Below are positions 16,411 to 26,461 of a stretch of DNA of 64,000 bases, one piece after another (the first letter of the stretch is position 1; every line of letters starts with the position of its first letter). The notes beneath the pieces were generated by a model. The model did not search any database, had not been told where the DNA came from, and saw only the letters and a program-made list of their open reading frames with translations. The translations under genes were made by a program, and so were the position numbers. This DNA comes from Schlesneria paludicola DSM 18645 (lineage in GTDB: Bacteria > Planctomycetota > Planctomycetia > Planctomycetales > Planctomycetaceae): positions 2,872,604-2,936,603 of the forward strand of contig NZ_JH636435.1 of NCBI RefSeq assembly GCF_000255655.1, given 5' to 3'.

Positions 16411-17778
16411 ATGTCGGTCGTTCGATTTCCTCGTGTCAAATTGCACAATTCCACGTTGCGTCCACAGACGTCGACCTGGAATCAATCGAGCAGATCGTGG
16501 GCCACACTGCTCACCATTTTTGTGACCGGCTGTGGTCACGCAAACGTCTATCACGAACCACCGCCACCCGAAGTCGTGATTACGAAACCTGTTCAGCGGT
16601 CGGTGACCAGTTACTTGACGCAAACGGGAACAGCGCAGGCGTCAGAACGAGTCGAACTGCGAGCGCGCGTCAAAGGATTTCTTTCCCAGCGCGCGTTTAA
16701 AGATGGCGAAGCGGTCAAAGTGGGGCAGCTTCTGTTCGTGATTGACGAAGAACCATTCCGTACGCGACTTGCGCAACTGAATGCCAAAGTTGCCGAGGCG
16801 GAATCTGCCTTGACCAAAGCCGAGCAATCGAAGCTTCGCGAAATCAACCGCGCTAAGTTGGACCTCGATCAAGCCGATCTCGAGTTGGCCAAACTGTCTG
16901 ATGCTCGCGTTCGCAGCTTGTACGAGAAGAACACCATCTCGAAGGAAGAACTCGACCGTAGCGATGCGACGCTGAAAAAAGCGGAAGCGCAAGTTGCGTC
17001 AGACCGGGCGAACCTGGATCAAGTCAAAGCGGATTATCAGACCAACATTCTTTCTGCCAAGTCGACGCTCGAAGCGGCGAAAGCTGACGCGAAGATGGCG
17101 GAAATCGACCTAGGTTACTGCCGAATCACGGCCCCCATTGATGGCCGAATCAATGCCCGTGAGTTCGACGTCGGAAACTACGTCGGCGATGGTCAGTCAA
17201 CGGTCCTGGCGTCGATCGTCAAAGTCGATCCAATCTACACCTTCATCAGCCCAGGCGAAGACGATCTGCTTCGCGTTCAGCAGGCCAATGCCAATTCTAC
17301 TGCGGCCACACTGCCGATGGAGATGGGACTGAGTAACGAAACGGGATATCCCCATCAGGGGCATGTGGACTACATCGACCCTAGCGTCGACACCGGTACG
17401 GGAACGATTCGCTTACGCGGCGTCTTTTCGAATCCGGGGGGAGCGATTCTGCCTGGTCTGTTTGTTCGAGTTCGCATCCCGGCCGAGCGGCGAGAAACCG
17501 CAATCATGGTCCCCGATCGTTCACTCGGATCGGATCAAGGCGGATCGTACCTGTTGGTCGTCGGTGCCGATGACAAGGTGGAGCGCCGGACAGTCGAAGC
17601 GGGCGAAGAAATCGAGGGCCTGCGTGAAGTTCGCGGCTCGATCAGTCTTGACGATCGCGTGGTGGTCGATGGATTGCTGCGGGCACGTCCTGGCCTGAAA
17701 GTGTCTCCGAAACAAGAAGAAACGCCGCCTACCACGGCGAAACGAACATCTCCGAGCCGTTCATCCACGATGAACTGA
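16411..17778 (+). CDS. RND efflux periplasmic adaptor (membrane fusion protein)
   Basis: From ATG 16411 (GGAGG five bases upstream) the product is 455 residues. A lipobox-like IFVTGC gives a candidate lipidated C41. The adaptor plan is complete. It has a first barrel/lipoyl half (RVELRARVKGFLSQRAFKDGEAVKVGQLLFVID), then a long alpha-helical hairpin (about 110-215). The second lipoyl half is AEIDLGYCRITAPIDGRI, followed by the barrel ending in GAILPGLFVRVRIP and a membrane-proximal domain. It would bridge the inner-membrane pump encoded next with an outer-membrane channel. No channel gene is present nearby, so the channel must come from elsewhere. It is the first gene of a TetR-controlled operon. 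Confidence 0.94.
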   Translation: MSVVRFPRVKLHNSTLRPQTSTWNQSSRSWATLLTIFVTGCGHANVYHEPPPPEVVITKPVQRSVTSYLTQTGTAQASERVELRARVKGFLSQRAFKDGEAVKVGQLLFVIDEEPFRTRLAQLNAKVAEAESALTKAEQSKLREINRAKLDLDQADLELAKLSDARVRSLYEKNTISKEELDRSDATLKKAEAQVASDRANLDQVKADYQTNILSAKSTLEAAKADAKMAEIDLGYCRITAPIDGRINAREFDVGNYVGDGQSTVLASIVKVDPIYTFISPGEDDLLRVQQANANSTAATLPMEMGLSNETGYPHQGHVDYIDPSVDTGTGTIRLRGVFSNPGGAILPGLFVRVRIPAERRETAIMVPDRSLGSDQGGSYLLVVGADDKVERRTVEAGEEIEGLREVRGSISLDDRVVVDGLLRARPGLKVSPKQEETPPTTAKRTSPSRSSTMN

Positions 17779-17916
17779 GCTTGATGACTGATCGATGAGC
17801 GGCTCGGCAGGAGCTGAGGAGTCCTCCCCTGCCCGACTACCCAGCCCTGCCGTTTGCCGTTCGACGATCGCCCAGAATTCATTTTTCCACAGACTGCACA
17901 AACTGGCCCAAAGATT

Positions 17917-20900
17917 ATGCTGTCGAAGTTCTTCATCGAGCGACCGATCTTCGCGAACGTGATCGCGATCATGACGATGCTCGTCGGTGCTGTCACCCTG
18001 TTCGCCCTGCCGGTCGAGCAGTATCCCAAGATCACGCCCCCCACGGTTCAGGTCGTCACTACCTACCCTGGAGCAGACGCTCAGGTACTTTCCGATACGG
18101 TCGCCGCACCGATCGAACAAGAGGTCAACGGCGTCGAAGGCATGCTCTACATGTCATCGACATGCTCCAGTAACGGAACGTACACGCTGACCGTGACATT
18201 CGAGGTCGGTACCGACCTCGATAAGGCTCAAATTCTCGTCCAGAATCGCGTGTCCATCGCCCAACCACGACTGCCTTCTGAAGTGCAGCGTCAGGGGATC
18301 ACCGCCAAGAAGCAATCGACCAGCATCATCCTGGTGATCGGTCTCATTTCACCCGATGGGCGTTACGATAACCTGTATCTGGGCAACTACGCGACTTTGC
18401 GCGTGAAGGATGAACTGAGCCGGATTCCCGGCGTCGGCGACATCATGGTCTTCGGCGGCAACAGTTACGGGATGCGCGTCTGGCTCGATCCAGAAAAAAT
18501 GAAGGCTCGCGGACTGACGACGGAAGATGTGCTTGCTGCAATCGCCGAACAGAACGTCCAGGTTGCAGCCGGTCAGGTGGGTCAGTTTCCCTCACCTGAC
18601 GACCAAACGTCCCAGTTCACCGTGACCACACAAGGTCGACTCAGCGATCCCAAAGAATTCGGCAATATTATCGTCAAGGCGGTCGCCGACACGCCGTCCC
18701 GCATGCGGTTGACGCGTGTGGAAGACGTCGCACGGATCGAACTGGGCGCTCAAAGCTATGATTCGTGGACCGAAATCAAAGGCCGTCCTGCGGCCGGGAT
18801 CGGGGTTTTCCAGCTCCCCGGTGCGAATTCGCTCGACGTGGCCCATCACGTTCTCAAGGTGATGGAAGAGATGAAGCCGACGTTTCCGGAAGGGGTCGAC
18901 TACTCGGTTCCCTTCAATCCGATGACGTTCGTCGAAGAATCGATTCATGAAGTTTACAAGACACTGTTCGAAGCCGGCGTTCTGGTGCTGGTCGTCATCC
19001 TGGTCTTCCTGCAGGACTGGCGGGCGGTGCTGATTCCCGCCACGACCGTGCCCGTCACGATCATCGGAACCTTTGCCGTGATGGCGATGCTGGGTTTTTC
19101 GATCAACATGCTGACGCTGTTCGGCCTGGTGCTCGCGATCGGGATCGTCGTCGACGATGCCATCGTGATCGTCGAAAACGCCGTGCATCATATCGATCGT
19201 GGCAAACTCGATCCGAAAAACGCCACAATCAAAGCGATGAGCGAAGTGATTGGCCCGGTGATCGGGATCACGCTGGTGCTGATGGCGGTGTTTTTGCCGA
19301 CCGCGTTTCTGGGGGGAATCACCGGTCAGTTGTATCGACAGTTCTCGCTGACCATCGCCGCAACGGCCGTCATCAGCGCGATCAACGCCGTGACATTGAA
19401 GCCGGCACAGTGTGCCGTTTACTTGCGTGCGACCCCCACGAAAAAGAACTGGTTCTATCGCTGGTTTAATGCGATCTACGATCGCTGCGAAGGCGTCTAT
19501 GCGGCGATCATCTCGCGGCTGGTGCGCAACACGGCGGTCACGATGATGGTGTTCGTTGCGCTGTGCGTCGTGACGGGCTACTGGTTCACGCGACTGCCTG
19601 TCGGCTTCCTGCCGACGGAAGATCAGGGGTACGCAATCATGGGAGCACAGCTTCCTGATGCCGCCTCGTTGACGCGCACGCGCGCCGTGACGACCAAGAT
19701 CAGCGACATTCTCGCCAAGACACCGGGTGTCCGGGGCTGGTTCCTGATCGGCGGAAACTCGCTACTTGACGGCGCCACGGTCTCGAACGCCGCAACCTTC
19801 TATCTCGACTTTGAACCGTTCGAAAAACGGCGCAAGCATCCCGAGCAGTCTCTAGAAGGGATTCTGGGGCATGTAATGATGGAGGTCCAGAAGATCCCGG
19901 AAGCGATGATCTTCGCGTTCCCACCACCTGCCATCATGGGTCTAGGAACCGCAGGCGGCTTCGAAATGAAGCTTGAGAATAAAGCAAACCTTAGTCTGCA
20001 GGAAATGCAGCAGATTGCGGACGAAATCGTTCGTGACGGAAATGCCCAATCGGGCCTGACACGACTGCAGACATCGTTTCGATCCGGCGTGCCGCAACTG
20101 TTCGTCGACATCGATCGTACCAAGGCCAAGAGCCTGGGCGTCCCGCTGGCGACAATTTTCAACACCCTGCAGGCATCGCTCGGCTCGGCTTACGTGAACG
20201 ATTTCAACAAGTTTGGCCGCACCTGGCAGGTGCGTGTCCAGGCTGACGAGCAATTCCGCTTGCGTCCCGAAGACATCAAGCTGCTGGAAGTTCGTAACGC
20301 CACAGGTCAAATGATTCCCATGGGAACATTTGCCAGCGTCCAAAAGATCAGCGGCCCGCAAATCATTCCGCGTTACAACCTGTACCCCTCGGCTTCGATC
20401 AATGGTCAGGCGGCTCCCGGATTCAGTTCGGGTGATGCGATGGCCTTGATGGAACAGATGGCCAAACAGAAATTGCCCACTTCCATGGGTTTTGACTGGA
20501 CGGGGATTTCGTATCAGGAAAAGAAAGTTGGCGGTCAGGCGGTTTACGTGTTTGCCCTGGCAGTGCTGATGGTGTATCTGGTGCTGGCCGCGCAGTACGA
20601 GAGTTGGCTGTTGCCAGCCGCTGTGATTCTCGTCGTGCCGCTGGCCCTGCTGGGTACGGTGGCTGCCGTGGCCGTGCGAGGCATGGACAACAACGTTTAC
20701 ACACAGATCGGCATCGTGCTGATTATCGCCCTGGCGAGTAAAAACGCGATTTTGATTGTCGAGTTTGCACGTGAGTTGCGTCACAAAGGAATGGGAATTC
20801 TCGAGGCCGCCGTCGAGGCGTCGCGCTTGCGATTCCGTCCGATTTTGATGACCTCGTTCGCGTTCATTCTGGGTATTTTGCCACTCGTGAATGCCACGGG

Positions 20901-21126
20901 TGCCGGTGCCGCCAGCCGGCGATCGCTCGGAACAGCCGTGTTCGGAGGAATGCTTGCAGCCACGGTGCTCGCCGTCTTCTTCGTTCCCGTATTTTATGTG
21001 GTCATGCAACGACTGAGCGAACTCCGTCGACGCCCACAGGCCGCTGGCCACCCCGCCACAGAGCAACCCACGAAAGACGACGCGCACTCCATCGAAATGG
21101 CCGCTACCGCGCTCGTGCAGCATTGA
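17917..21126 (+). CDS. RND multidrug efflux pump inner-membrane subunit (HAE1/AcrB type)
   Basis: The start ATG at 17917 gives the conserved MLSKFFIERPIFANV terminus and 1069 residues, the normal HAE1 size. The sequence shows the expected repeat of six-helix halves and two large periplasmic loops. Signature parts are EQYPKITPPTVQV, TYPGADAQVLSDTVAAPIEQ, the TM4 proton-relay pair in GLVLAIGIVVDDAIVIVEN (two Asp), PTEDQGY, and the C-terminal KNAILIVEFARE. The pump exports hydrophobic compounds by proton antiport. It follows the adaptor gene after 138 bp. That gap holds a partial copy of the TetR operator (ACTGATCGAT, 17787-17796) and an imperfect hairpin near 17807-17834. Confidence 0.95.
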   Translation: MLSKFFIERPIFANVIAIMTMLVGAVTLFALPVEQYPKITPPTVQVVTTYPGADAQVLSDTVAAPIEQEVNGVEGMLYMSSTCSSNGTYTLTVTFEVGTDLDKAQILVQNRVSIAQPRLPSEVQRQGITAKKQSTSIILVIGLISPDGRYDNLYLGNYATLRVKDELSRIPGVGDIMVFGGNSYGMRVWLDPEKMKARGLTTEDVLAAIAEQNVQVAAGQVGQFPSPDDQTSQFTVTTQGRLSDPKEFGNIIVKAVADTPSRMRLTRVEDVARIELGAQSYDSWTEIKGRPAAGIGVFQLPGANSLDVAHHVLKVMEEMKPTFPEGVDYSVPFNPMTFVEESIHEVYKTLFEAGVLVLVVILVFLQDWRAVLIPATTVPVTIIGTFAVMAMLGFSINMLTLFGLVLAIGIVVDDAIVIVENAVHHIDRGKLDPKNATIKAMSEVIGPVIGITLVLMAVFLPTAFLGGITGQLYRQFSLTIAATAVISAINAVTLKPAQCAVYLRATPTKKNWFYRWFNAIYDRCEGVYAAIISRLVRNTAVTMMVFVALCVVTGYWFTRLPVGFLPTEDQGYAIMGAQLPDAASLTRTRAVTTKISDILAKTPGVRGWFLIGGNSLLDGATVSNAATFYLDFEPFEKRRKHPEQSLEGILGHVMMEVQKIPEAMIFAFPPPAIMGLGTAGGFEMKLENKANLSLQEMQQIADEIVRDGNAQSGLTRLQTSFRSGVPQLFVDIDRTKAKSLGVPLATIFNTLQASLGSAYVNDFNKFGRTWQVRVQADEQFRLRPEDIKLLEVRNATGQMIPMGTFASVQKISGPQIIPRYNLYPSASINGQAAPGFSSGDAMALMEQMAKQKLPTSMGFDWTGISYQEKKVGGQAVYVFALAVLMVYLVLAAQYESWLLPAAVILVVPLALLGTVAAVAVRGMDNNVYTQIGIVLIIALASKNAILIVEFARELRHKGMGILEAAVEASRLRFRPILMTSFAFILGILPLVNATGAGAASRRSLGTAVFGGMLAATVLAVFFVPVFYVVMQRLSELRRRPQAAGHPATEQPTKDDAHSIEMAATALVQH

Positions 21127-21434
21127 TCTGCCGCGATCGGATTTCGTTGTCATGAACACCCATCGTGAAACTTAAGGAGTCGCGTTCTGGCACGAACTCC
21201 CCGGCGATCGGCCAACAATTTGGCCACGCCGCCTCGACGAGGTCATTGCGTTTTGGCCAGAATTGAGTCAGTCTGATCGGAGTGTCTTGGCCGTCTCATC
21301 AGAGCGTCGGCCACTTGAGAATCAAACCTGACCGCCGACGAACGCCATTCGTTGAGAACAAGGTTCTGTTCACGTGACGACATTGCCCATCCTTAACGCC
21401 AGGCCCACGAAAGCGGATTGAAGGTAGACTGACC
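21127..21434. other. Intergenic region, 308 bp
   Basis: It lies between the RND pump gene and the receiver-ATPase gene on the same strand. No gene, strong hairpin or clear promoter was recognised. Confidence 0.4.
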
Positions 21435-22328
21435 ATGACCCTCGTGCTGATCGTGGATGATTCGCCGATCGATCGAGCCTTGGCGGGTGGGCTATTGGAG
21501 AAACAAGGTGGGTGCAGTGTGGTCTTCGCCGTCGATGGTCAGTCGGCGCTCGACGCGATACGCGACTGCAAACCCGATCTGATCGTGACCGACATGCAGA
21601 TGCCGCTCATGAATGGCCTGGAACTGGTCGCCAGATTGAGGAAGGACACGAACCTGACGCCGGTCATTCTGATGACCGCCACCGGCAGTGAAGAACTCGC
21701 CGTGGAAGCACTGCGAGTCGGTGCGTCGAGCTATGTCGCAAAGCGTTCATTGAATAAGCGTCTGATCGACACGGCACGGATGGTCCTCGCCAGTGCGAAC
21801 GAGGAGCGCGAGCAATCCACACTGATGGGACGATTGGTTTCGCACTGCGAATCGTTTTCCCTACAGAATCGCACGGAAGAATGCCGGTCAATGTCGCGCT
21901 ATCTCCAGTCCTCACTGGCAACGTTCTGGAGTCTAAATCGCGCAGCACGTCTGCGAATCGGTCTTGCCGTCGAAGAGGCACTGCTGAACGCCCTCTACCA
22001 CGGCAACCTGGAAATCAGTTCCGAACTGAAAGAACGCCAGGACAACAGCTTTTACGAACTGGCCACGCTGCGGCAAAATGAGCACCCATACAGCGAACGC
22101 CGAATCGATGTCACCGTTCAGACCACCTCCGAAGAAACGCGGTACATCATTCGTGATGGCGGAAATGGATTCGACGTCTCGAAGCTGCCTGACCCGACGG
22201 ACCCCGAAAACATCAGCCGTCCGTCCGGTCGTGGTGTGATGCTCATGCACGCGTTCATGGACTCTGTCGTCTACAACGATCGCGGCAACGAGGTGACACT
22301 CGTCAAAAAGCGAACGTCAATGGATTGA
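21435..22328 (+). CDS. Receiver domain fused to an anti-sigma-type histidine-kinase-like ATPase
   Basis: This 297-residue protein has a receiver domain at about 3-120 with all phosphorylation residues: D8-D9, D53 in VTDMQMP, T81 in LMTATG and K103. A linker is followed by a HATPase_c domain of the RsbW/SpoIIAB type (about 165-293). It carries an N-box (AVEEALLNALYHGN), the G1 motif DGGNGFD and a G2-like SGRGVMLMHAFMD. No dimerisation His domain is present. RsbW-like domains bind anti-sigma antagonists or sigma factors by partner switching, so phosphorylation probably controls such a switch. No STAS partner or sigma gene is adjacent. The gene converges with the next one across only nine bases. 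Confidence 0.88.
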   Translation: MTLVLIVDDSPIDRALAGGLLEKQGGCSVVFAVDGQSALDAIRDCKPDLIVTDMQMPLMNGLELVARLRKDTNLTPVILMTATGSEELAVEALRVGASSYVAKRSLNKRLIDTARMVLASANEEREQSTLMGRLVSHCESFSLQNRTEECRSMSRYLQSSLATFWSLNRAARLRIGLAVEEALLNALYHGNLEISSELKERQDNSFYELATLRQNEHPYSERRIDVTVQTTSEETRYIIRDGGNGFDVSKLPDPTDPENISRPSGRGVMLMHAFMDSVVYNDRGNEVTLVKKRTSMD

Positions 22329-22337
22329 TGAGTGACG

Positions 22338-23201
22338 TTAGTCGCCGTCGGTCTGCTTGAGGTCTAAATACGCCTTCCCATAGCGTTCACCGATCACCAA
22401 CTGACTGTCAGCGCTGAAATGATGCGTGTTCACGTTTGGGAGATCGTCAACGTTGATCCAGGCCGCAAAGGGAACGGATTCACCGACGGCCACCTGAGCC
22501 CGTCGCACCACCGACATCGGCGCCGTTCCGTCCGGATCGGGTGCCCGCTGTGCAATGCGCGATTTGACGCTCCTTGCCAGGACAAACGGCGTGTTCTCTA
22601 TCGCATAACGTGACCGCAACACGCCGATCAAATCGCTCAAGTTCTGCTGGTACTCGGCGGCCAGTCGTCCGTGGATGGCATCGTCAATTCCCTGATGCCA
22701 AAGGAATCCACACACATTGACGCGGTGGCCACCCGCCTTGAGTTCCTCGAGTCGCGTATCCACAAAACGCGTCCAGGCTTCATGCAACGCCTCGCCCTTC
22801 CCCCAAGGCCACGACTGTGCGTCTCGCCCAAAATTGGCATGAACCTTGATCAGAGCCATGTCACGCCACCCCGCGGCGTAGAGCGTGCGAGCGAACCCGA
22901 CCTCGGGACCGTGGACGAGCTTCCCCTTCGCCTGGTGCCCCCGAATTTCGCCCCAAGGGACATACTGTGGAGACTTTTCACCGTCCGGCAGCGGTGCCAT
23001 TGTGAAGCGAGTTTCCCGATCCGCAGTGGTTTGCACAAATCCTGGCGGAATGGCGACCTCGGAATCGGCCCCCGCCATGTTCGACTGCCCGGCCAGCACA
23101 AACACGTTCAACACGGGCTTGTCGTCGGCGATGACGGGAGCCACGTACAATGCAATTAGAAGTGCCAGCCCCCAAGGACACGATCGCGTAATACGCTTCA
23201 T
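22338..23201 (-). CDS. Exported SASA-domain carbohydrate esterase
   Basis: The product is about 287 residues; an ATG one codon earlier (23204) is equally possible. A signal peptide (PWGLALLIALYVAPVIA) is followed by the SASA/SGNH fold. The nucleophile block is VFVLAGQSNMAG, with the Ser in GQSN. Then come a GPEVGFAR segment, FLWHQGIDDA (the usual WxQGExD region), and THHFSADSQLVIGERYG with the catalytic His. Members remove acetyl groups from sialic acids or plant polysaccharides such as xylan. The real substrate is unknown. It starts nine bases after the stop of the DUF1501 gene at 23210-24775, so the two form an operon. Confidence 0.85.
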   Translation of the reverse strand: MKRITRSCPWGLALLIALYVAPVIADDKPVLNVFVLAGQSNMAGADSEVAIPPGFVQTTADRETRFTMAPLPDGEKSPQYVPWGEIRGHQAKGKLVHGPEVGFARTLYAAGWRDMALIKVHANFGRDAQSWPWGKGEALHEAWTRFVDTRLEELKAGGHRVNVCGFLWHQGIDDAIHGRLAAEYQQNLSDLIGVLRSRYAIENTPFVLARSVKSRIAQRAPDPDGTAPMSVVRRAQVAVGESVPFAAWINVDDLPNVNTHHFSADSQLVIGERYGKAYLDLKQTDGD

Positions 23202-23209
23202 CAAAAATC

Positions 23210-24775
23210 CTAAAACAAACCGCGAATTGGTTCACCACGATAGACACGAAACGGCCGTCCGGTGGCATCGTGGAATTCGCAGTCAGGTCCGATTCCCAAC
23301 TGCTGGAAGATGGTCGCGGCGAGATCCGCCGGGGTATATGCCTCGGTGATCGGAACTCCGCCATGGGCATCGGTCGCGCCGATGACACGCCCCGAGACAA
23401 TTCCTCCCCCTGCCAGCAAGCACGGAAAGACATCGCCCCAGTGGTGCCGGCCTGGAGTGAACAGTTCACCCGACGCGTTTTTTCCGCCCGGCGAGATCGG
23501 GGAAATCCGAGGAGTTCGCCCCATTTCTCCGCACATGACGACCAGCGTCTGCTCAAGCAGGCCGCGTTCGGACAAATCGTCGAGAAACCCGCTCAGACAG
23601 TGATCAATGGAAGGCAGCAGTTTTCCTTTGAGATCACGAAATGCGTTCTGATGCGTGTCCCACCCACGCAGATTGACCTGCACCATCCGCACCCCGGCCT
23701 CAATCAAACGCCGCGCCACCAGAAAACCTTGTCCCCATTCTTCCCGACCGTATCGATCGCGGGTGGCATCCGTCTCGTGCGTCAGATCGAATGGATTTTG
23801 ACGCCCAGGACGCGTGGCATTCAACAACCGCAGCGCCTGTTCGTGGTGCGCGTCCCACTCAAGCGAAGAACGCGGAACCGCCCCCTGTTCCGCCGCCCGG
23901 CGCAATCCATCCAGTTGCCGCAAAAGTTGCGATCGATGCTGGATCTGCGCTCCAGAGACGGCAAATCCGCTTCCCAGATCGGGCAAATGAAAGTCAGGAT
24001 TTCGACAACTTGTGTTGTCCCACCAGGCGTGAGGTCCCGTTCCCGGTGCGCGCGCCAGATCATTGGGATCGTCATGGCTGTAGCAGTTCGGGCAGGAGCC
24101 GCCTGCATCTTTCGCGTTGCACTTCGGCGCCAGGTCGACGCCCCAACGCGAAAATCGAGGCCCCAACATGCCAGGTTCGCGCCCCGGATAGCTCATCTGA
24201 TTGATACGGGGAATCTCGACGACGGCGGGCCATCCCACTGCGGGCGGCGGCGGAGCCGCATAGGCAATCATCGAACCGATATTGGGCCAGGAGATCCTTC
24301 CTGCCCTGGCCGTAGAGATCGAGGCGTTCGTATCCCCCACAGGCAATTCGGTGGTGCCGGTGTGAAGCAGGTAAAAACAACTGCTGTGCTCATTGCGGAA
24401 CTGTCTTTCCGCCGTGTGATGCATTGTTCTGACGAGCGAAAACAGGTTCGTTCGCGCCGCGAGTTTCGGCAGGTACTCGCAAAAATGAACTCCCGGTAAA
24501 CCCGTTTGTGCGGTTCCGTACTCGCCACGGATTTCGCTGGGTGATTCCGGCTTAGGATCAAACGTCTCGTGCTGCGAAGGCCCGCCTGCTTGAAAAATCA
24601 GGACAACAGACTTTGCGCGCCCGAGGATCCGATCGGCTCCCCCTGCAGCACAAGCCTCTAGTTTTGCCAGATCCGACATTCCGGCACCGATCAGCCCGAG
24701 TCCCCCCACTTGCAACAAGTGACGGCGGGGCATGCCAGGATGATCGCTCGGTCGACAACCGGATTGATTCAACAT
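23210..24775 (-). CDS. DUF1501 family exported protein
   Basis: This 521-residue DUF1501 protein starts with a Tat-like MPRRHLLQVGGLGLIGAGM. Core motifs follow: SVVLIFQAGGPSQHETFDPKP, FSLVRTMHH, EEWGQGFLVARRLIEAGVRMVQV, VVMCGEMGRTPR and GRHHWGDVFPCLLAGGG. It has a cysteine-bearing loop, CNAKDAGGSCPNCYSHDD, longer than in the other two copies here, which could bind a metal. As with the family in general, activity is not established, though the fold relates to alkaline phosphatases and sulfatases. It is the first gene of a two-gene operon with the SASA esterase. Upstream lies a gene-free stretch of about 590 bp. Confidence 0.93.
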   Translation of the reverse strand: MLNQSGCRPSDHPGMPRRHLLQVGGLGLIGAGMSDLAKLEACAAGGADRILGRAKSVVLIFQAGGPSQHETFDPKPESPSEIRGEYGTAQTGLPGVHFCEYLPKLAARTNLFSLVRTMHHTAERQFRNEHSSCFYLLHTGTTELPVGDTNASISTARAGRISWPNIGSMIAYAAPPPPAVGWPAVVEIPRINQMSYPGREPGMLGPRFSRWGVDLAPKCNAKDAGGSCPNCYSHDDPNDLARAPGTGPHAWWDNTSCRNPDFHLPDLGSGFAVSGAQIQHRSQLLRQLDGLRRAAEQGAVPRSSLEWDAHHEQALRLLNATRPGRQNPFDLTHETDATRDRYGREEWGQGFLVARRLIEAGVRMVQVNLRGWDTHQNAFRDLKGKLLPSIDHCLSGFLDDLSERGLLEQTLVVMCGEMGRTPRISPISPGGKNASGELFTPGRHHWGDVFPCLLAGGGIVSGRVIGATDAHGGVPITEAYTPADLAATIFQQLGIGPDCEFHDATGRPFRVYRGEPIRGLF

Positions 24776-25361
24776 GCGGCCCGCCTTGCTGCGAATCCTG
24801 ATGAAGCTGAATGCGTTCGAGTCGATCGTGAAGACATTGGCACGTCTACGCTGTGCAACGGATCATAACAACATTCACTGATGAATGCGCACGAAGGAAT
24901 TTTCCCGAAAAACGCGGACTACCTGTGAACGAATCAGGATGTTCGCCCCGAATGTGGTGACTGATGTGGCACATGGAAATCACGGCAGGCATTGGCGTCG
25001 ATTCAATTGTTCGGGCCTACCCGTAGAACCGATTTCAGCTGACGATCCGAAGGCAGCAGTGCGCAATTTTTTTGATCACTGCCTAACATCCAGGCCGATC
25101 GGGCATGTTGCTTGCTTTGCAGTCAGAAACATGGATTATTTCATCGTCCCTATCGACAACACGCTCAAAAACATCGCCGCAACGCTTAATAAATGTGCAC
25201 AAAACACAAAAACAAGAGGGGGTCAGTGGTTGTTTCTCAGAACAAAATTCCTCAAAATCCCTTTGAGGTCTTTGATTGTGGCTCATAATGCCAGCACACT
25301 GTGCGACTGATAAGCACTCAACGGCGAAGGAGCACGACAAATTGATAAACGGTGGGTGACA
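24776..25361. other. Divergent intergenic region, 586 bp
   Basis: It separates a DUF1501 gene (minus) from a sigma54 activator gene (plus). An open frame of 141 codons at 24885-25310 has no family features, no good ribosome binding site and a composition unlike its neighbours. No sigma54-type promoter with correct GG/GC spacing was found; a near miss, TTGGCAC...TGTGC around 24837, is one base short. Confidence 0.4.
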
Positions 25362-26420
25362 ATGAGTACGGGCGGGAATGGCAAGTCGGTTTCACCTGTG
25401 CTGGAAGGCATGATTGGTAGCGGCACGGCGATGACGGATGTCTATCGGCTGACGCGTCAAGTCGCCGCAACGTCGGCAACTGTGCTGCTGATGGGAGAGA
25501 CGGGGACCGGCAAGGAATTGGTCGCGCGCGCGCTGCATGAACTGAGCCCCCGCGCGTCGGGCCCATTCATCCGCGTCAACTGTGGCGCCTTGAGCGAAAG
25601 CCTGCTGGAAAGCGAACTCTTCGGCCACGTGAAAGGGGCCTTCACGAGCGCTCACGAGAACCGTACCGGGCGATTCGAGGCCGCACACGGCGGCACGATT
25701 TTCCTCGATGAAATCAACTCGATGAGTTACACGCTGCAAGTCAAACTTTTACGAGTCTTGCAAGAACAGGAATTTGAGCGCGTGGGTGACACCAAGACGG
25801 TGCGCGTCGATTGCCGGATCGTCGCCGCGACCAATCGCGACCTTTTGGACGAAATCGACGCGGACCGCTTCCGGGAAGACCTTTATTACCGCCTGAACGT
25901 CGTACCGATTTACCTACCACCGTTGCGCGATCGATCCGAAGACATCGAATCCCTGGTGATTTTTTTCGCCAAGAAGTACGCGGCGGCCAATGGCCGTCCA
26001 ATCCCGCGGATTCCCAGCGATGTGATTTCAATGCTGCAGGCTTATTCGTGGCCTGGAAATGTCCGCGAGCTACAAAACTACATCGAACGGGCCACAGTGC
26101 TCTGTACGTCGGAAACCCTGACGATGGACCTGTTTCCGCCTCACGTTCGGGGGCTCGCTCCCGTTCGGATCAGCCGCGCCAAATCGGGCGGCATCCAGAA
26201 GATGTGCAGCGAACTGGTCACACTCGGCCTGATGGAAGCCGGCGACGATGCGCAGGACATCCACGAAAAGATCGTGTCGCTGGTCGAAAAAGAAGTGCTG
26301 CTGCAGGTCTTGCGCACCTGCCAAGGCACACAAACCAAGGCCGCCGTACGTCTCGGGATCAATCGGAACACACTGCACAAGAAGATCGAGGATTACAGCC
26401 TGCAGTCCGAGGCGCGATAG
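25362..26420 (+). CDS. Sigma54-dependent transcriptional activator lacking a receiver domain
   Basis: From ATG 25362 the protein has 352 residues and begins almost directly with the AAA+ domain; a GTG two codons earlier is possible. Walker A is GETGTGKE (45-52), Walker B is FLDE (114-117), and arginine-finger and sensor parts ([29 protein letters not shown]) follow. The sigma54-contact loop reads GAFTSA (92-97) rather than GAFTGA. A Fis-type HTH ends the protein ([21 protein letters not shown]). It should drive open-complex formation at sigma54 promoters. With no N-terminal sensor, it must be controlled by level or by a separate partner. The convergent receiver gene at 26679 is a candidate partner, by position only. 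Confidence 0.92.
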   Translation: MSTGGNGKSVSPVLEGMIGSGTAMTDVYRLTRQVAATSATVLLMGETGTGKELVARALHELSPRASGPFIRVNCGALSESLLESELFGHVKGAFTSAHENRTGRFEAAHGGTIFLDEINSMSYTLQVKLLRVLQEQEFERVGDTKTVRVDCRIVAATNRDLLDEIDADRFREDLYYRLNVVPIYLPPLRDRSEDIESLVIFFAKKYAAANGRPIPRIPSDVISMLQAYSWPGNVRELQNYIERATVLCTSETLTMDLFPPHVRGLAPVRISRAKSGGIQKMCSELVTLGLMEAGDDAQDIHEKIVSLVEKEVLLQVLRTCQGTQTKAAVRLGINRNTLHKKIEDYSLQSEAR

Positions 26421-26461
26421 GCCCCCAAATGACGAACGTTCCTCGTCACCAAGCTTTTCCT

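Noticed and set aside
19942-21159. Long minus-strand open frame (405 codons) inside the RND pump gene
   Set aside because: It lies antisense to a clear HAE1 pump gene. Its translation is His/Arg/Gln-rich with no family features, as expected of a shadow frame in GC-rich DNA.
23270-24499. Long plus-strand open frame (409 codons) opposite a DUF1501 gene
   Set aside because: It is antisense to a complete DUF1501 gene, with low-complexity Arg/Pro-rich translation.
24830-24860. Near match to a sigma54 promoter (TTGGCAC...TGTGC)
   Set aside because: The distance between the GG and GC elements is nine rather than ten bases and there is no other support.
24885-25310. Open frame of 141 codons in the region before the sigma54 activator
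   Set aside because: No ribosome binding site, no family features, and a composition that looks non-coding.
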